NCBI GenBank assembly: GCA_021106665.1
Contig: JAIOTR010000336.1
Coordinates: forward strand, 1 to 13,175
DNA: 13,175 nt
Origin: Bacteroidales bacterium
Lineage (GTDB): Bacteria; Bacteroidota; Bacteroidia; Bacteroidales; JAADJA01
Reading direction: 5' to 3'
The position numbers and the translations under genes were made by a program. The stretch's first letter is position 1. Every line of letters begins with the position of its first letter. Of this stretch, positions 1-8,500 are shown in pieces. The notes under the pieces are model-generated. The model made no database searches. It was given only the letters and a program-made list of their open reading frames with translations, and was not told the DNA's origin.

Positions 1-499
1 CTTTGGTTTGCGTATAGTAATAACCCTTTGTGCTGGTAAGCACATTTGTCGAATCCACAATTTTCCCACCTGTAAGATAATAGGCAAATTTTTCCTGTCT
101 GTCATACCATAAATGCTCTGTGTACAATGTTGCCCTTGATTCCACCAACCGCACATTATGGTGTAGTTCGGCAATTTTTGTGTTCCCATCATAGTTTAAA
201 AGGTCGCTATATATATTCAGGGTGTCGGAAGCTTTGATATGTACATTGCCAAAACCGTCGAAGCTATTTGTTAATTCATAAAGGTAAGCGCTGTCGCAAA
301 ACAATAAAGTGCTGTCTTGTTTAAGAATAACGTTACCTATGAGTCTTTGAGCATTTTCGCCAAGAGACTTGTCGTATTTCAGGTCATTGGCTTTAACAAG
401 TTTTACTTTTGTTGGTTTCTGTGCAAAAACATTTGGTACGGCAAGCGCCAAAAAAGAAATAAAGAGGATCGGATAAAAAAATCGAATAACTATTTTCAA
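1..499 (-). CDS. OstA-like (LptA/OstA family) periplasmic protein, 3' end outside the window
   Basis: The frame is open from about 568 down to base 1 and has no stop inside the window, so the C-terminus is missing. Read from the TTG at 497-499, the protein starts with a short basic segment, then a hydrophobic stretch ending VPNVFA before Q27, a typical signal peptide. The mature part has the repeating beta-strand pattern of Bacteroidota OstA-like proteins: a GNVIL strand, a CDSAYLY motif, FGNVHIKASDTL, then LNYDG and a YYLTGGKI strand. Known family members resemble LptA, the periplasmic bridge that carries lipopolysaccharide to the outer membrane; that role here is inferred. An in-frame ATG at 566-568 would add 23 residues before the signal peptide. 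I prefer TTG because the extension makes an unusually long n-region and lies antisense to a toxin remnant. The gene follows the rpoC transcript's terminator, so it probably has its own promoter. The family call is fairly firm; the start is not. Confidence 0.8.
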   Translation of the reverse strand, partial: MKIVIRFFYPILFISFLALAVPNVFAQKPTKVKLVKANDLKYDKSLGENAQRLIGNVILKQDSTLLFCDSAYLYELTNSFDGFGNVHIKASDTLNIYSDLLNYDGNTKIAELHHNVRLVESRATLYTEHLWYDRQEKFAYYLTGGKIVDSTNVLTSTKGYYYTQTK

Positions 500-522
500 G
501 TCTGGATTATATTTAATTGTTT

Positions 523-530
523 CAAAATTA
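523..530 (-). promoter_or_regulatory. possible Bacteroidota -7 promoter element (TAATTTTG) for the OstA-like gene
   Basis: On the minus strand this octamer fits the TAnnTTTG consensus of the primary sigma factor of Bacteroidota. Transcription would start near 515, giving a leader of roughly 15 nt before the TTG at 499 and excluding the ATG at 568. No clear TTTG -33 box lies at the expected distance; the best match there is TTTA. The element is short in AT-rich DNA, so a chance match is quite possible. Confidence 0.3.
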
Positions 531-531
531 C

Positions 532-561
532 GTAAATTGTAGAATATTATTGTAAATTGTA
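532..561. repeat. 10-bp direct repeat, period 20 bp
   Basis: The 10-mer gtaaattgta occurs at 532-541 and again at 552-561. The second copy lies at the broken end of the toxin remnant, and the pair sits just upstream of the putative promoter of the OstA-like gene. It may be a leftover of the rearrangement that truncated the toxin gene, or simply an AT-rich coincidence. Confidence 0.4.
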
Positions 562-774
562 ATAGCATGTCCCTTAACTACTAAAATTAAAGGGTATAAA
601 GGAAACATCATACTTAAACCAAATGATCGAAACGGCTTATCGAAAAAATCAGAGGTTTTGGCTTTTCATATAAGCCCCATCTCAAAAGACCGATTGGTAA
701 AAATGATAGGCTTTATTACAAATGAAGAACTTGCAAAAATCAAACTGACACTGGATGACATTATGAGATATTAA
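556..774 (+). pseudogene. truncated MazF/PemK-type toxin remnant (C-terminal part)
   Basis: Plus-strand codons from 556 to the TAA at 772-774 encode 72 residues. They begin IVIACPLTTKIKGY, continue with GNIIL, then NGLSKKSEVLAFHIS and SKDRLVKMIG, and end in a helix-like tail, LAKIKLTLDDIM. This order matches the latter two thirds of MazF/PemK endoribonuclease toxins: the core CPLTSKIKG strand, the GL-K-S-V turn, the DKSRLVKKIG segment and the final EEL-K-I helix. Members are usually about 110 residues; here the N-terminal third, including the GDIV and RPALV motifs, is absent. A TAA at 553-555 closes the frame upstream. There is no ATG, GTG or TTG before codon 35, so no near-complete product can be made. 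No antitoxin gene is visible nearby. I infer a decayed toxin-antitoxin locus. The family match is by eye and fairly strong; the absence of function is inferred from the truncation. Confidence 0.72.
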
Positions 775-805
775 ACATTCTGAAAAAAAACAGTCTCTTA
801 ATATC

Positions 806-836
806 AAAAAAAAAGCAGCTTATCAGGCTGCTTTTT
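806..836 (-). terminator. intrinsic terminator of the rpoBC-DUF3467 transcript
   Basis: A perfect 10-bp inverted repeat (810-819 and 827-836, AAAAAGCAGC pairing with GCTGCTTTTT) encloses a 7-nt loop. Read on the minus strand, the stem is followed by an unbroken run of nine T (814 down to 806, overlapping the stem base). It starts about 20 nt after the DUF3467 stop codon, where the long operon would be expected to end. On the plus strand the stem ends in only five T, so it may also work weakly for transcripts from the toxin remnant. Confidence 0.88.
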
Positions 837-856
837 CAATATGTGAAATAATAATT

Positions 857-1168
857 TTATGCTTCAGCTTTAGGCCCGCCAAAATTCAAAGGTAATGTTT
901 CAGCTTCCGGAACTTTAATCTCCCCATGCAGTCTTTCAAATTTTACAATATTATCCTGCAAAGCTTTAAACAGCCTTTTTGCATGTTGAGGTGTTAAGAT
1001 GATCCTTGACTTTACTTTTGCCTTTGGTGCACCGGGCATCATTTTAATAAAATCCACAATAAATTCCGAATGTGAGTGAGTTATTATAGCCAGATTGGAA
1101 TAAATGCCTTCAGCCATTTCGTCACTTAATTCAATATTGATCTGCTTTTTTTGATTTTGTTCAGCCAT
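857..1168 (-). CDS. DUF3467 family small protein, last gene of the rpoBC operon
   Basis: This 103-residue protein has the features of DUF3467, a family typically found just downstream of rpoC in Bacteroidota: an acidic or polar N-terminus, an IYSNLAIITHSHSEFIVDFI strand region, a PGAPKAKVKSRIILTP segment and a helix HAKRLFKALQDNIVKFE. It has no signal peptide or membrane segment, so it should be cytoplasmic. The HSHSEF and RIILTP stretches are the most family-like. It starts 20 nt after the rpoC stop codon and is followed by the operon terminator, so it is almost certainly co-transcribed with RNA polymerase. No biochemical function is known to me. The location suggests a role tied to transcription, but that is guilt by association only. 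The identity as DUF3467 is firm; the function is unknown. Confidence 0.9.
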   Translation of the reverse strand: MAEQNQKKQINIELSDEMAEGIYSNLAIITHSHSEFIVDFIKMMPGAPKAKVKSRIILTPQHAKRLFKALQDNIVKFERLHGEIKVPEAETLPLNFGGPKAEA

Positions 1169-1188
1169 GATTTTAAATTTTCATTGTT

Positions 1189-4100
1189 TTATTCTTCTTC
1201 TTTTGATGCCATAAGCGCTTCGTATTCTTCCTTCGAACCAACGATCAGGTTTTCATAATCCCTTAAACCTGTACCGGCCGGAATTAAATGCCCAACAATT
1301 ACGTTTTCCTTCAATCCGTTTAGGGTATCGGTTTTTGCATTGATGGACGCCTGGGTTAACACTTTTGTAGTTTCCTGGAATGAAGCTGCTGAAATCCAAC
1401 TAACGGTTTGCAGCGATGCCTTGGTAATTCCTTGCAGTACCTGACGTGCAGTAGCTGGTTTAGCATCACGCGATTCAATCAGCGCTTTATCTTTCCGTTT
1501 TAGTATTGAGTTTTCTTCCCTTAACTTCCTTGCACTAACGATCATTCCTGATCTGTAAGCCTGGGAATCACCGCTGTCAACAACTACTTTTTTCCCGAAT
1601 ATTTCATCATTCTCATTCTGGAAATCTAGCTTATTCACCAATTCGCCTTCAAGAAACTTAGTATCGCCCGGATCTGCAACTTCTACCTTACGCATCATCT
1701 GACGAACAATTGTTTCAAAGTGTTTGTCATTGATCTTGACACCCTGCAAACGATATACCTCCTGAATTTCATTCACGATGTATTCCTGAACTTTCATCGG
1801 TCCTTTAATTGCGAGTATATCAGCGGGCGTCATGGCTCCTTCTGATAAAGGAGTACCTGCTTTCACATAGTCGTTTTCCTGTGCCAGGATTTGTTTCGAA
1901 GTAGCAATTAAGTATTTCTTTTCTTCACCAGTTTTGGAAGTAATGATTACTTCACGATTTCCACGCTTTAATTTTTTACCAAACGAAACAACACCGTCAA
2001 TTTCAGATACCTTCGCAGGATCAGATGGATTCCTGGCTTCAAACAATTCTGTTACTCTTGGAAGTCCACCTGTGATATCGCCGGATTTACCAATAGCTCG
2101 TGGTATTTTAACAAGGATATCCCCAGCCTTAATATTATCCCCTTCATTAACAATGATGTGAGAGCCAACAGGAATGTCGTATGACCTGATTTCCTCGTTG
2201 CTCTTATTCATTATTTTAATTGAAGGGTTTTTTGCTTTCTGACGTGTTTCAATGATAACCTTATCATGATAACCGGTTTGCTCATCCGATTCTACTCTAA
2301 AGGTAACTCCTTCAATAATATTTTCAAATTTAGTCTTTCCGCCAAACTCAGAGAGTATCACAGCATTATATGGATCCCATTCTGCAACAACATCGTCTTT
2401 CTTTATTTTCGAACCACTTGTGAAATATAATTTAGCGCCGTAAGGGATATTTCCTGACATCAAAACAATGCCGGTATTTTCGTCAATTATCCTCATTTCG
2501 GCAGAACGTCCAATAACAATGTCATATTTATTTTTATCGGAATCCTGGAATTTTACAAATCTCAATTCGTCAATTTCTATCACTCCATTATACTTGGCCA
2601 GAATTTTCGAAGAAATGGCAATATTAGATGCGGTACCACCCACGTGGAAGGTTCTCAATGTAAGCTGTGTTCCTGGTTCCCCGATTGATTGGGCAGCAAT
2701 AACTCCAACGGCTTCTCCTCTTTGAACCATTCTGCCTGTAGCAAGATTACGACCATAGCATTTTGAACAAACACCACGTTTGGCCTCACATGTAAGTACG
2801 GATCTGATTTCGATTTCCTCCAGCGGAGATTCACCGATAGTTTTACAGGTATCTTCTGTTAATTCATCTCCTGCAGAAGCAATAAGCTCTCCGGAGTGAG
2901 GATGATAAATATCATGAAGTGTTGTTCTGCCTAAGATACGGTCGTATAAGGTTTGAACAATTTCTTCATTCTTTTTCAGTGCGGTTGTACGCAATCCTCT
3001 TAATGTACCACAGTCCTTTTCAGTAATCACAACATCCTGAGATACATCTACCAGCCGGCGGGTAAGATATCCTGCATCGGCTGTTTTAAGAGCTGTATCA
3101 GCAAGGCCTTTACGTGCACCGTGAGTTGAAATAAAATACTCAAGTACTGATAATCCTTCTTTAAAATTCGACAGGATCGGGTTTTCAATAATTTCTCCAC
3201 CTGTTTTCCCTGACTTTTGTGGTTTCGCCATCAAACCCCTCATCCCGGATAACTGCCGAATCTGTTCTTTAGAGCCCCTTGCACCTGAATCGAGCATCAT
3301 ATAGATAGCATTGAATCCTTGTTTGTCAGTAGTCAATGTTTGCATCAGGGTTTGGGTGAGTTTTGAATTGGTATGAGTCCAGATATCAATGATTTGGTTA
3401 TATCTTTCATTGTTTGTAATGAATCCCATATTGTAATTACCCATCACTTCTTTAACTTCTTCATTGGCTTGTTGAATCAGTTCCTCTTTGATTTCAGGTA
3501 TTACAATATCTCCCAGATTAAATGATAATCCACCTTCAAAAGCCATTGTAAAACCGAGATTTTTAATGTCATCAAGGAATTGGGCTGTTTTTGCAGTTCC
3601 TGTAATTTTTAAAATATCCCCAATAATATCTCTAAGGGCTTTTTTCGTCAACAATTGATTCAGATAACCAATCTCCTCAGGTACCACCTGGTTAAAAAGA
3701 ATCCTTCCAGTCGTAGTTTCAATGATCTTTTCAACAGGCTCTCCATTTTCAATGTCTTTTACTTTACAATTGATAATAGAATGAAGATCAATTATTTTTT
3801 CATTAAATGCAATAATTACTTCATTGGGTCCATAAAAAGTAAAACCTTCGCCTTTAACTGGATGATTGGGCAAACTCTTCTTGGCTTTTGTCATATAGTA
3901 AAGACCAAGTATCATATCCTGAGAGGGAACAGTAATAGGCGCTCCATTTGCAGGATTTAATATATTATGGGAAGCCAGCATTAGCATTTGTGCCTCAAGT
4001 ACAGCAGCATTTCCTAAAGGAATATGAACCGCCATCTGGTCTCCATCAAAGTCAGCATTAAAAGCTGTACATACCAATGGATGCAATTGGATTGCTTTTC

Positions 4101-5481
4101 CTTCAACAAGTTTCGGTTGAAATGACTGAATACCTAATCTGTGGAGGGTAGGTGCCCTGTTTAACATGATAGGGTGTCCTTTGAGAATATTTTCAAGAAT
4201 ATCCCAAACAACGGGATCTTTACGGTCAACAATCTTTTTCGCAGATTTTACAGTTTTTACAATTCCCCGTTCCAGCATTTTGCGAATTATAAATGGCTTG
4301 AACAATTCTGAAGCCATATCTTTTGGCATTCCGCATTCATTGAGTTTCAAGTCGGGTCCAACAACAATTACCGACCTTCCCGAATAGTCAACCCTTTTTC
4401 CCAATAAGTTTTGACGGAATCGGCCTTGCTTGCCTTTTAAGCTGTCACTCAAGGATTTGAGTGCACGGTTCGACTCTGTCTTTACTGCATTGGATTTTCT
4501 TGAGTTGTCAAATAATGAGTCAACTGCCTCCTGCAACATACGTTTTTCGTTCCTCATGATAACATCAGGAGCTTTTATCTCGATAAGCCTTTTAAGCCTG
4601 TTATTTCTGATAATAACCCTTCGGTAAAGATCATTCAGATCGGAAGTTGCAAACCTTCCCCCATCCAATGGTACCAATGGTCTGAGTTCAGGAGGAATTA
4701 CCGGTACAACCTTAACGATCATCCATTCCGGCCTGTTATCTATCCTGCTCTGACCATCTCTGAAAGCTTCAAAAACCTGAAGGCGTTTTAATGCTTCCTG
4801 TTTCCTTTGCTGGGAGGTCTCAGTATTTGCTTTATGACGTAAGTAAAAGGATTGTTTATCCAGGTCAAGTCTTGCAAGCAAATCGTGGACGGCTTCAGCG
4901 CCCATTTTGGCAATAAACTTTTCTGGATCCGAATCATCGAGATACTGGTTGTCTGCCGGAATTTTTTCAAGAATATCAAAATATTCTTCTTCGGTAAGAA
5001 AATCAAGATAGTTTAATTCAGTGCCATCAGGATTTTGAGCAATGCCCGGATTTATAACCACATACCTTTCATAATAAATGATAGTATCAAGTTTTTTGGT
5101 TTGAAGACCGAGTAGTGCACCAATCTTATTTGGCAGGGATCTGAAAAACCAAATGTGAGCTACAGGAACAACAAGCTGTATGTGCCCCATTCTTTCTCTT
5201 CTAACCTTTTTCTCAGTAACTTCAACACCACACCGGTCACAAACAATTCCTTTATAACGAATTCGTTTGTATTTTCCGCAATGGCATTCCCAATCCTTTA
5301 CCGGTCCGAATATCCTTTCACAAAATAATCCATCCCTTTCCGGCTTATAGGTTCGATAATTTATAGTTTCAGGTTTAGTAACTTCACCATGCGATCGCTC
5401 AAGGATCATCTCAGGAGAAGCTAAACTTATGGTGATTTTGGAAAATTCACCGGGAATTTTTTCTTCTTTTCTGAAAGCCAT
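1189..5481 (-). CDS. rpoC: DNA-directed RNA polymerase subunit beta'
   Basis: The 1430-residue product is the beta' subunit, which forms the catalytic centre of RNA polymerase with beta. The N-terminal zinc ribbon has C66, C68, C81 and C84. The invariant metal-binding loop NADFDGD lies at residues 475-481, with D477, D479 and D481 holding the catalytic Mg2+. The bridge helix region is near 785-815 (HGARKGLADTALKTADAGY), the second zinc site uses C824, C898, C905 and C908, and the trigger-loop region starts near 930 (QSIGEPGTQLTLRTFHVGG). The length and an uninterrupted frame indicate an intact gene. The start MAFRKEE is the first ATG in the frame and lies 53 nt after the rpoB stop codon, as expected for a co-transcribed pair. 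The C-terminus ends in an acidic EEE tail. I see no missing catalytic residue or insertion. Confidence 0.99.
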   Translation of the reverse strand: MAFRKEEKIPGEFSKITISLASPEMILERSHGEVTKPETINYRTYKPERDGLFCERIFGPVKDWECHCGKYKRIRYKGIVCDRCGVEVTEKKVRRERMGHIQLVVPVAHIWFFRSLPNKIGALLGLQTKKLDTIIYYERYVVINPGIAQNPDGTELNYLDFLTEEEYFDILEKIPADNQYLDDSDPEKFIAKMGAEAVHDLLARLDLDKQSFYLRHKANTETSQQRKQEALKRLQVFEAFRDGQSRIDNRPEWMIVKVVPVIPPELRPLVPLDGGRFATSDLNDLYRRVIIRNNRLKRLIEIKAPDVIMRNEKRMLQEAVDSLFDNSRKSNAVKTESNRALKSLSDSLKGKQGRFRQNLLGKRVDYSGRSVIVVGPDLKLNECGMPKDMASELFKPFIIRKMLERGIVKTVKSAKKIVDRKDPVVWDILENILKGHPIMLNRAPTLHRLGIQSFQPKLVEGKAIQLHPLVCTAFNADFDGDQMAVHIPLGNAAVLEAQMLMLASHNILNPANGAPITVPSQDMILGLYYMTKAKKSLPNHPVKGEGFTFYGPNEVIIAFNEKIIDLHSIINCKVKDIENGEPVEKIIETTTGRILFNQVVPEEIGYLNQLLTKKALRDIIGDILKITGTAKTAQFLDDIKNLGFTMAFEGGLSFNLGDIVIPEIKEELIQQANEEVKEVMGNYNMGFITNNERYNQIIDIWTHTNSKLTQTLMQTLTTDKQGFNAIYMMLDSGARGSKEQIRQLSGMRGLMAKPQKSGKTGGEIIENPILSNFKEGLSVLEYFISTHGARKGLADTALKTADAGYLTRRLVDVSQDVVITEKDCGTLRGLRTTALKKNEEIVQTLYDRILGRTTLHDIYHPHSGELIASAGDELTEDTCKTIGESPLEEIEIRSVLTCEAKRGVCSKCYGRNLATGRMVQRGEAVGVIAAQSIGEPGTQLTLRTFHVGGTASNIAISSKILAKYNGVIEIDELRFVKFQDSDKNKYDIVIGRSAEMRIIDENTGIVLMSGNIPYGAKLYFTSGSKIKKDDVVAEWDPYNAVILSEFGGKTKFENIIEGVTFRVESDEQTGYHDKVIIETRQKAKNPSIKIMNKSNEEIRSYDIPVGSHIIVNEGDNIKAGDILVKIPRAIGKSGDITGGLPRVTELFEARNPSDPAKVSEIDGVVSFGKKLKRGNREVIITSKTGEEKKYLIATSKQILAQENDYVKAGTPLSEGAMTPADILAIKGPMKVQEYIVNEIQEVYRLQGVKINDKHFETIVRQMMRKVEVADPGDTKFLEGELVNKLDFQNENDEIFGKKVVVDSGDSQAYRSGMIVSARKLREENSILKRKDKALIESRDAKPATARQVLQGITKASLQTVSWISAASFQETTKVLTQASINAKTDTLNGLKENVIVGHLIPAGTGLRDYENLIVGSKEEYEALMASKEEE

Positions 5482-5534
5482 ATTATTATGTTAATTGTTT
5501 ACAATTGAATTGAAATAATGTCAGCATTGCTATA

Positions 5535-8500
5535 TTACCTATCAAATGTAATATTCAATCCAAGACCTCTTAATTCATGAACCAATACATTGAATGATTC
5601 AGGTACATTAGGTTTAGGCATATTTTCGCCCTTTACGATGGTTTCATATGCTTTTGCACGGCCAATAACATCATCCGACTTTACAGTCAAAATTTCCTGC
5701 AATACATTTGCGGCTCCAAATGCTTCAAGTGCCCATACTTCCATCTCGCCAAAACGCTGACCACCAAATTGTGCTTTACCACCTAAAGGTTGTTGTGTTA
5801 TTAATGAGTATGGCCCAATTGAGCGGGCATGCATTTTATCATCTACCATGTGATGCAGTTTCAGCATGTAAATATATCCAACAGTAGCTGGCTGGTCAAA
5901 TCGTTCGCCTGTTCCACCATCATAAAGGTAAATCATCCCATTTTCAGGGAGATCGGCATCCTTCATATAATTATTTATTTGCTTTAAAGTAGCGCCATCA
6001 AAAATCGGTGAAGCAAAACTTAACCCTAATTTCTTGCCAGCCCATCCCAGGATGGTTTCATAAATCTGTCCAAGGTTCATTCGTGAAGGCACACCTAACG
6101 GATTGAGCACAATATCTACAGGGGTGCCATCTTCGAGGAAAGGCATGTCTTCTTCACGGACTATTTTGGCAACAATACCTTTATTTCCATGGCGGCCTGC
6201 CATTTTATCCCCTACTGTTAGTTTACGCTTCTTAGCTATATATACTTTAGCCATCTGAACAATGCCATTGGGCAAATCATCCCCAACACTGGCAACAAAC
6301 TTTTTACGATTGTATATTCCTAGTATTTCTTTATACTTAATCGTATAATTATTGACCAGCAGTTTGATCAGTTCATTTTTAGCTTTATCTGTTGTCCATT
6401 TGTTAGAGTTCACGTTAAGGAAATCAATACCTTGAAGTAACTTTTGAGTGAATTTAGCTTTTTTAGGAATAACAACTTCCTTAAACTTATTATAAACTCC
6501 CTGTGAGCTTTTACCACTTACAAGGACAGTCAGTTTGTCAACCAGCTTGCTTTTTAACTCCTCAGCATTTTTCAGATATTCATCATCAAGTACCTTGATG
6601 ATGTCTTTTTCCTTGCTTTTCGCTTTACGATCTTTGATTGCACGGGAGAATAATTTCTTTTCAATAACAACTCCCTTCATTGATGGAGGCGCTTTTAATG
6701 ATGCATCTTTTACATCACCAGCCTTATCCCCGAAAATTGCTCTTAAAAGTTTTTCTTCCGGAGTTGGATCAGATTCTCCTTTCGGAGTAATTTTTCCGAT
6801 CAGAATATCACCTTCTTTTACTTCGGCGCCTATCCTGATGATACCGTTCTCATCCAAATCTTTTGTTGCCTCAGCGCTAATATTCGGGATATCAGAAGTT
6901 AATTCTTCAATTCCTCTTTTGGTATCACGAACTTCAAGTGTAAATTCTTCAATATGAACAGAGGTAAAAATATCTTCTTTTACCACTCGCTCAGAAATTA
7001 CAATTGCATCCTCAAAGTTATATCCTTTCCACGGCATAAAGGCAACCATCAGGTTCCTGCCAAGAGCCACTTCACCTGCTTTTGTTGCATATCCTTCACA
7101 CAATACCTGTCCTTTTTTAACCTTATCACCTTTTTTTACAAGGGGACGCAGATTAATTGAAGTATTTTGATTTGTTCTTTTAAATTTGGTAAGCTTGTAA
7201 ATTCTTACATCATCTTCGAAGCTTACCAACTTCTCTTCTTCATGCCTGGTATACCTGATTTTAATTTGGTTTGCATCAACATATTCCACAATTCCATCAC
7301 CCTCAGAATTAATCAGAACGCGTGAATCCCTTGCAACATTTCCTTCAATACCAGTACCTACAATCGGGCTTTCCGCATTTAACAACGGAACAGCCTGACG
7401 CATCATGTTAGATCCCATTAATGCCCTGTTCGCATCATCATGTTCAAGAAATGGAATTAGTGATGCTGCAATTGAGGCAATTTGATTGGGTGCAATATCG
7501 ATTAAGTCAACCTCTTCTTTGGGAGTAATTGGGTAATCAGCATGGTACCTGACTTTTACCCGATCATTTACAAAAGACCCATCATCATTTAGAATGGTAT
7601 TTGCCTGGGCGATAATTTTATCCTCCTCCTCTTCAGCGCTAAGGTAAATGGGCGGTTCATCCAGATCAACGTTTCCCTCTGTTACCTTTTTATAAGGTGT
7701 TTCAATAAATCCAAGCTTATTAATAGTAGCATAAACACAGAGTGAAGATATCAAACCAATATTCGGACCCTCGGGTGTTTCAATTGTACACAACCTTCCG
7801 TAGTGTGTGTAGTGAACGTCACGAACTTCAAATCCTGCTCTTTCCCTTGATAAACCTCCTGGTCCCAACGCTGAGATTCTTCTTTTATGTGTTAACTCAG
7901 ATAATGGATTTGTTTGATCCATAAACTGGGACAACTGGTTTGTCCCGAAGAATGAATTGATAACCGATGATAATGTTTTGGCATTGATCAGATCAGTAGG
8001 TGTAAACACCTCATTATCCCTAACATTCATCCTTTCTCGTATAGTCCTTGCCATACGGGCAAGACCCACACCAAATTGTGAATACAGTTGTTCACCAACT
8101 GTTCTTACCCTACGGTTACTCAAGTGATCGATATCATCCACATCAGTTTTTGAATTAACCAGTTCAATTAAAAATTGGATGATAACGATAATATCTTCTT
8201 TTGTTAATACTTTAATCTCTGAATCAACATCCACCCCCAATTTCTTGTTGATCCTGAAGCGCCCTACATCGCCCAGATCATAACGCTTGTCCGAAAAGAA
8301 TAATTTATCGATAATACCCCTTGCAGTTTCTTCATCAGGTGGTTCTGCATTCCTTAATTGGCGATAAATAAACTCAACTGCTTCTTTTTCAGAATTAGCT
8401 GTGTCTTTCTGCAGCGTATTAAAAATTATTGAAAAGTCAGTGGCGGTAGTTTCATCCTTGTGAAGAAGAATTGTTTTTACTCCAGAATCAACAATTTCGA

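Noticed and set aside
317..535. 72-codon open frame on the plus strand
   Set aside because: It is antisense to the OstA-like gene, whose frame has a signal peptide and family motifs; the plus-strand product resembles nothing I know and is not the missing N-terminus of the MazF remnant.
6535..6957. 140-codon Ser/Phe-rich open frame on the plus strand
   Set aside because: It lies wholly antisense to rpoB, and its low-complexity composition reflects the codon use of the real gene.
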